A stretch of 64,000 nt of DNA, from the NCBI RefSeq assembly GCF_002865605.1, contig NZ_CP025583.1:42501-106500 (forward strand). Reading direction: 5' to 3'. The DNA is from Paracoccus jeotgali (GTDB lineage: Bacteria > Pseudomonadota > Alphaproteobacteria > Rhodobacterales > Rhodobacteraceae). Positions within the stretch are counted from its first letter, which is position 1. Each line of letters begins with the position of its first letter. The translations under genes were made by a program, and so were the position numbers. A model generated the notes under the pieces. It saw only the letters and a list, made by a program, of their open reading frames with translations. It ran no database searches and was not told the DNA's origin. Shown here piece after piece: positions 62,135-64,000 of the stretch.

Positions 62135-62185
62135 GCGCGTCGGGCCGGGCGTTGCTTGCTGGGCGGGAATGGACGACATTGCGTC

Positions 62186-63535
62186 ATGCACATCACCCAC
62201 GGCCTTCACCTGACGCAGCGGAAATCCCTGGCCATGACGGCCGAACTGACCCGCGCCATCGGGATGCTGAAGCTGTCCAACGCCGATCTGGCGGCGGAAC
62301 TGGCGACGCTGGCCGCCGCCAACGCGCATCTGACGGTGTCGCCAAGCGAGCCAGAGCCAGGATTGGCGCTGTTCCAGCAGCGCGGGGCCGAGGCGGCCAG
62401 GCGGCCCAACGCCCCGCCGCCGGTCACGTCATCCGGGGCCGGGCTGGCGGAACTGACGCAGGCCGGCCCGGCGCCGGGGCTGCATGACCATCTGCTGCGC
62501 GAATCCCGCCTGCTGCTGCGCGACCCGGCCGAGATCGCCATGGCCGAGGCGCTGATCCAATCGGTCGAGCCGACGGGCTGGCTGAACCAGCCGCTGCCCG
62601 ACATCGCCGAGGCGTTCGCCTTTCCGTTGCCGCAGGTCGAGGCGGTGCTGGCCAAGCTTCAGCAGATCGAGCCGGCGGGGCTGTTCGCGCGTTCGCTGTC
62701 CGAATGTCTGGCCTTGCAGGCGGCGGATCGCGGGGTGCTGACGCCGGCCTTTGCCGTGGTGCTGGACAACCTGCCGCTGCTGGCCGAGGGGCGGCTGGAC
62801 GACCTCGCCGCCCGCGCGGGCGTCACGGTGGACGAGGTGGCCGGGATGCTGCGGCTGCTGCGCAGCTTCGATCCCAAGCCGGGGACGCAGTTCGACGCAA
62901 GCGCGGTGGTGATCGCGCCGCCCGATCTGACGCTGCGCCGGGCGGGCGAGGGGTGGCAGGTCGAGCTGAACCGCTCGACCCTGCCGCAGCTGACGGTGTC
63001 GGACGCGGAAGCGGGCGATGCCGAGGATCTGCGGCAGGCGCGGCTGCTGGCGCAGGCGGTGGACCGGCGCAACGTCACGCTGCTGCGCGTGGCGCAGGCG
63101 GTGGTGCAGCGCCAGCGCGACTGGCTGCGCAGGGGCGATGCCGGGCTGGTGCCGCTGACGCTGGCGGGTCTGGCGCAAGAGCTGGACCTGCACGAGACGA
63201 CCATCGGACGCGCCGTGGCGGACCGGATGATGACCACGCCGCGCGGGACGATCCTGCTGCGCCGGCTGTTCAGCACCGGCGTCGCGATGCCGGGCCGGGC
63301 GCCGGTCTCAGCCACTGCGCTGCGCCACCGGATCGCCGGGCTGATCGCCGCCGAAGACCCCGCCGCGCCGCTGACCGACACGGCCATCGCGGCGCATCTG
63401 CGGGCCGAGGGGCTGCCGCTGGCACGCCGGACGGTGACGAAATACCGCGAGGCTCTGGGCCTTGCCCCCGCCGCCACGCGACAGACGCGGCAGTCGGGTG
63501 GGCCGCCGGATCGGGCGGACCCGCGCCGCGCGTGA
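62186..63535 (+). CDS. rpoN: RNA polymerase sigma-54 factor
   Basis: A 449-aa sigma-54. Region I starts MHITHGLHLTQRKSLAMTAE and is followed by LTRAIGMLKLSNADLAAEL. The core-binding region is in the middle (GWLNQPLPDIAEAFAFPLPQ). The C-terminal HTH has DLHETTIGRAVADRMMTTPRG, and the RpoN box is ARRTVTKYREALGLAP, which reads the -24 element. ATG 62186 is chosen because homologues begin with this region; the 62156 start adds random sequence. Sigma-54 usually controls nitrogen metabolism with enhancer-binding activators, none of which is in the window. Confidence 0.93.
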   Translation: MHITHGLHLTQRKSLAMTAELTRAIGMLKLSNADLAAELATLAAANAHLTVSPSEPEPGLALFQQRGAEAARRPNAPPPVTSSGAGLAELTQAGPAPGLHDHLLRESRLLLRDPAEIAMAEALIQSVEPTGWLNQPLPDIAEAFAFPLPQVEAVLAKLQQIEPAGLFARSLSECLALQAADRGVLTPAFAVVLDNLPLLAEGRLDDLAARAGVTVDEVAGMLRLLRSFDPKPGTQFDASAVVIAPPDLTLRRAGEGWQVELNRSTLPQLTVSDAEAGDAEDLRQARLLAQAVDRRNVTLLRVAQAVVQRQRDWLRRGDAGLVPLTLAGLAQELDLHETTIGRAVADRMMTTPRGTILLRRLFSTGVAMPGRAPVSATALRHRIAGLIAAEDPAAPLTDTAIAAHLRAEGLPLARRTVTKYREALGLAPAATRQTRQSGGPPDRADPRRA

Positions 63536-63726
63536 CTCTCACGCCGTTCGCGTGAAAAGCGCGATCCGCTCGCCACCGCATCCGCGCGGCGGCTTTCAAA
63601 CCGCGTCCTCAGCGGTTTTCGCGGCCAAAGCAGCGGCAGGGGCGCGGGCGGCATGGTTCCTGCATATGGTTGGTGGGGGATATTCGGGCGCGAGATACGC
63701 AGCCCGAACAACAGGGAGAGAAAGAC

Positions 63727-64000
63727 ATGAAATTGAACTGCCTTTTGGCGGTGTCCGTGCTGGCGCTGGGCGCCGGGCTGACACCAGCGGCGGCCGTCGA
63801 TCTGCGGATCGGGTTCAGCGTCGATGCCGACACGCTCGACCCGGCGAACCACCGCAACCGGCCGACCGAGACCATCATCCGCAACATGTTCGACGGGCTG
63901 CTGACCCGCGACTCGCAGATGAAGGTCGTACCCGAAATCGCGGAATCCATCGTGCAGGTCTCACCGACCGAATATGATTTCAAGATCCGCTCGGGCGTCA
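63727..64000 (+). CDS. Peptide/nickel-type ABC transporter substrate-binding protein, 5' part
   Basis: The frame is open to the window end (91 codons seen). A signal peptide MKLNCLLAVSVLALGAGLTP, cleaved around AAA, is followed by IGFSVDADTLDPANHRNRPT, NMFDGLLTRD and KVVPEIAESIVQVSPTEYDF. This is the N-terminus of SBP_bac_5 proteins, which bind oligopeptides, nickel or similar ligands in the periplasm. A ribosome-binding site (AGGGAGAGAAAG) precedes the ATG. The rest lies outside the window. Confidence 0.9.
   Translation, partial: MKLNCLLAVSVLALGAGLTPAAAVDLRIGFSVDADTLDPANHRNRPTETIIRNMFDGLLTRDSQMKVVPEIAESIVQVSPTEYDFKIRSGV

Overview
The window looks like chromosome of a high-GC alphaproteobacterium in the Rhodobacteraceae, most likely Paracoccus or a close relative. 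The evidence is the end of an rRNA operon in the order 23S, 5S, tRNA-fMet, the RcGTA-type tail genes in the prophage, an RTX protein ending in a Hint domain, and the style of the IS66 and IS3 elements. Genus is inferred from gene content only.

Layout. 1-1289: 23S rRNA 3' end, 5S rRNA and tRNA-fMet. 1242-46191: an integrated element of about 45 kb bounded by a perfect 54-bp direct repeat that begins in the anticodon stem of tRNA-fMet; the left copy completes the working tRNA. Inside it, from left to right: an IS66 copy (1454-3822, 8-bp target duplication); a cargo arm with a secreted Lys/Gly-rich protein, a cation/proton antiporter, an MgtC protein, a periplasmic nucleosidase and an unusual low-GC ParA-led three-gene cassette (8956-10932); then a complete siphovirus prophage on the minus strand. 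The prophage holds lysis genes (11500-12570), an RcGTA-like tail module (13039-19950), tape measure, a tail chaperone with a canonical -1 frameshift site, tail tube and head-tail connectors, a protease-capsid fusion, lambda-like portal, gpW and gpA terminase (to 32125), DNA methyltransferases, replication/regulatory genes and a tyrosine integrase (39287-40612). Between integrase and attR sits a second cargo arm: a decayed SRAP gene, an HNH nuclease, and an EcoRII-type restriction-modification set (Vsr, EcoRII-like nuclease, HTH-Dcm methylase) plus a possible PD-(D/E)XK protein.

46192-64000 is host chromosome: a second IS66 copy in inverted orientation (46298-48659), an SDR dehydrogenase, an IS3-family element (49641-50912), catalase, an MscS-type channel, a SulP transporter, an RTX/Hint protein, a PAS sensor kinase, a Na/Pi cotransporter-like protein with PhoU domain, sigma-54, and the start of a peptide-type ABC binding protein.

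The most notable observations are: (1) the ParA/small protein/HEPN-like cassette as a candidate undescribed defence module; (2) repeated GACTCAAC motifs at both element ends that look like integrase arm sites; (3) the A AAA AAC frameshift heptamer in the tail chaperone; (4) an internal ribosome-binding site that would make free capsid protein from the protease-capsid fusion; (5) a phage Dcm gene whose conserved motifs lie in two overlapping frames; (6) an inverted-repeat operator candidate in front of the HTH-Dcm methylase; and (7) seven homopolymer contractions as the only differences noticed between the two IS66 copies. Together with similar lesions in the IS3 element and the catalase gene, these point to uncorrected sequencing error between about 47.3 and 51.2 kb.
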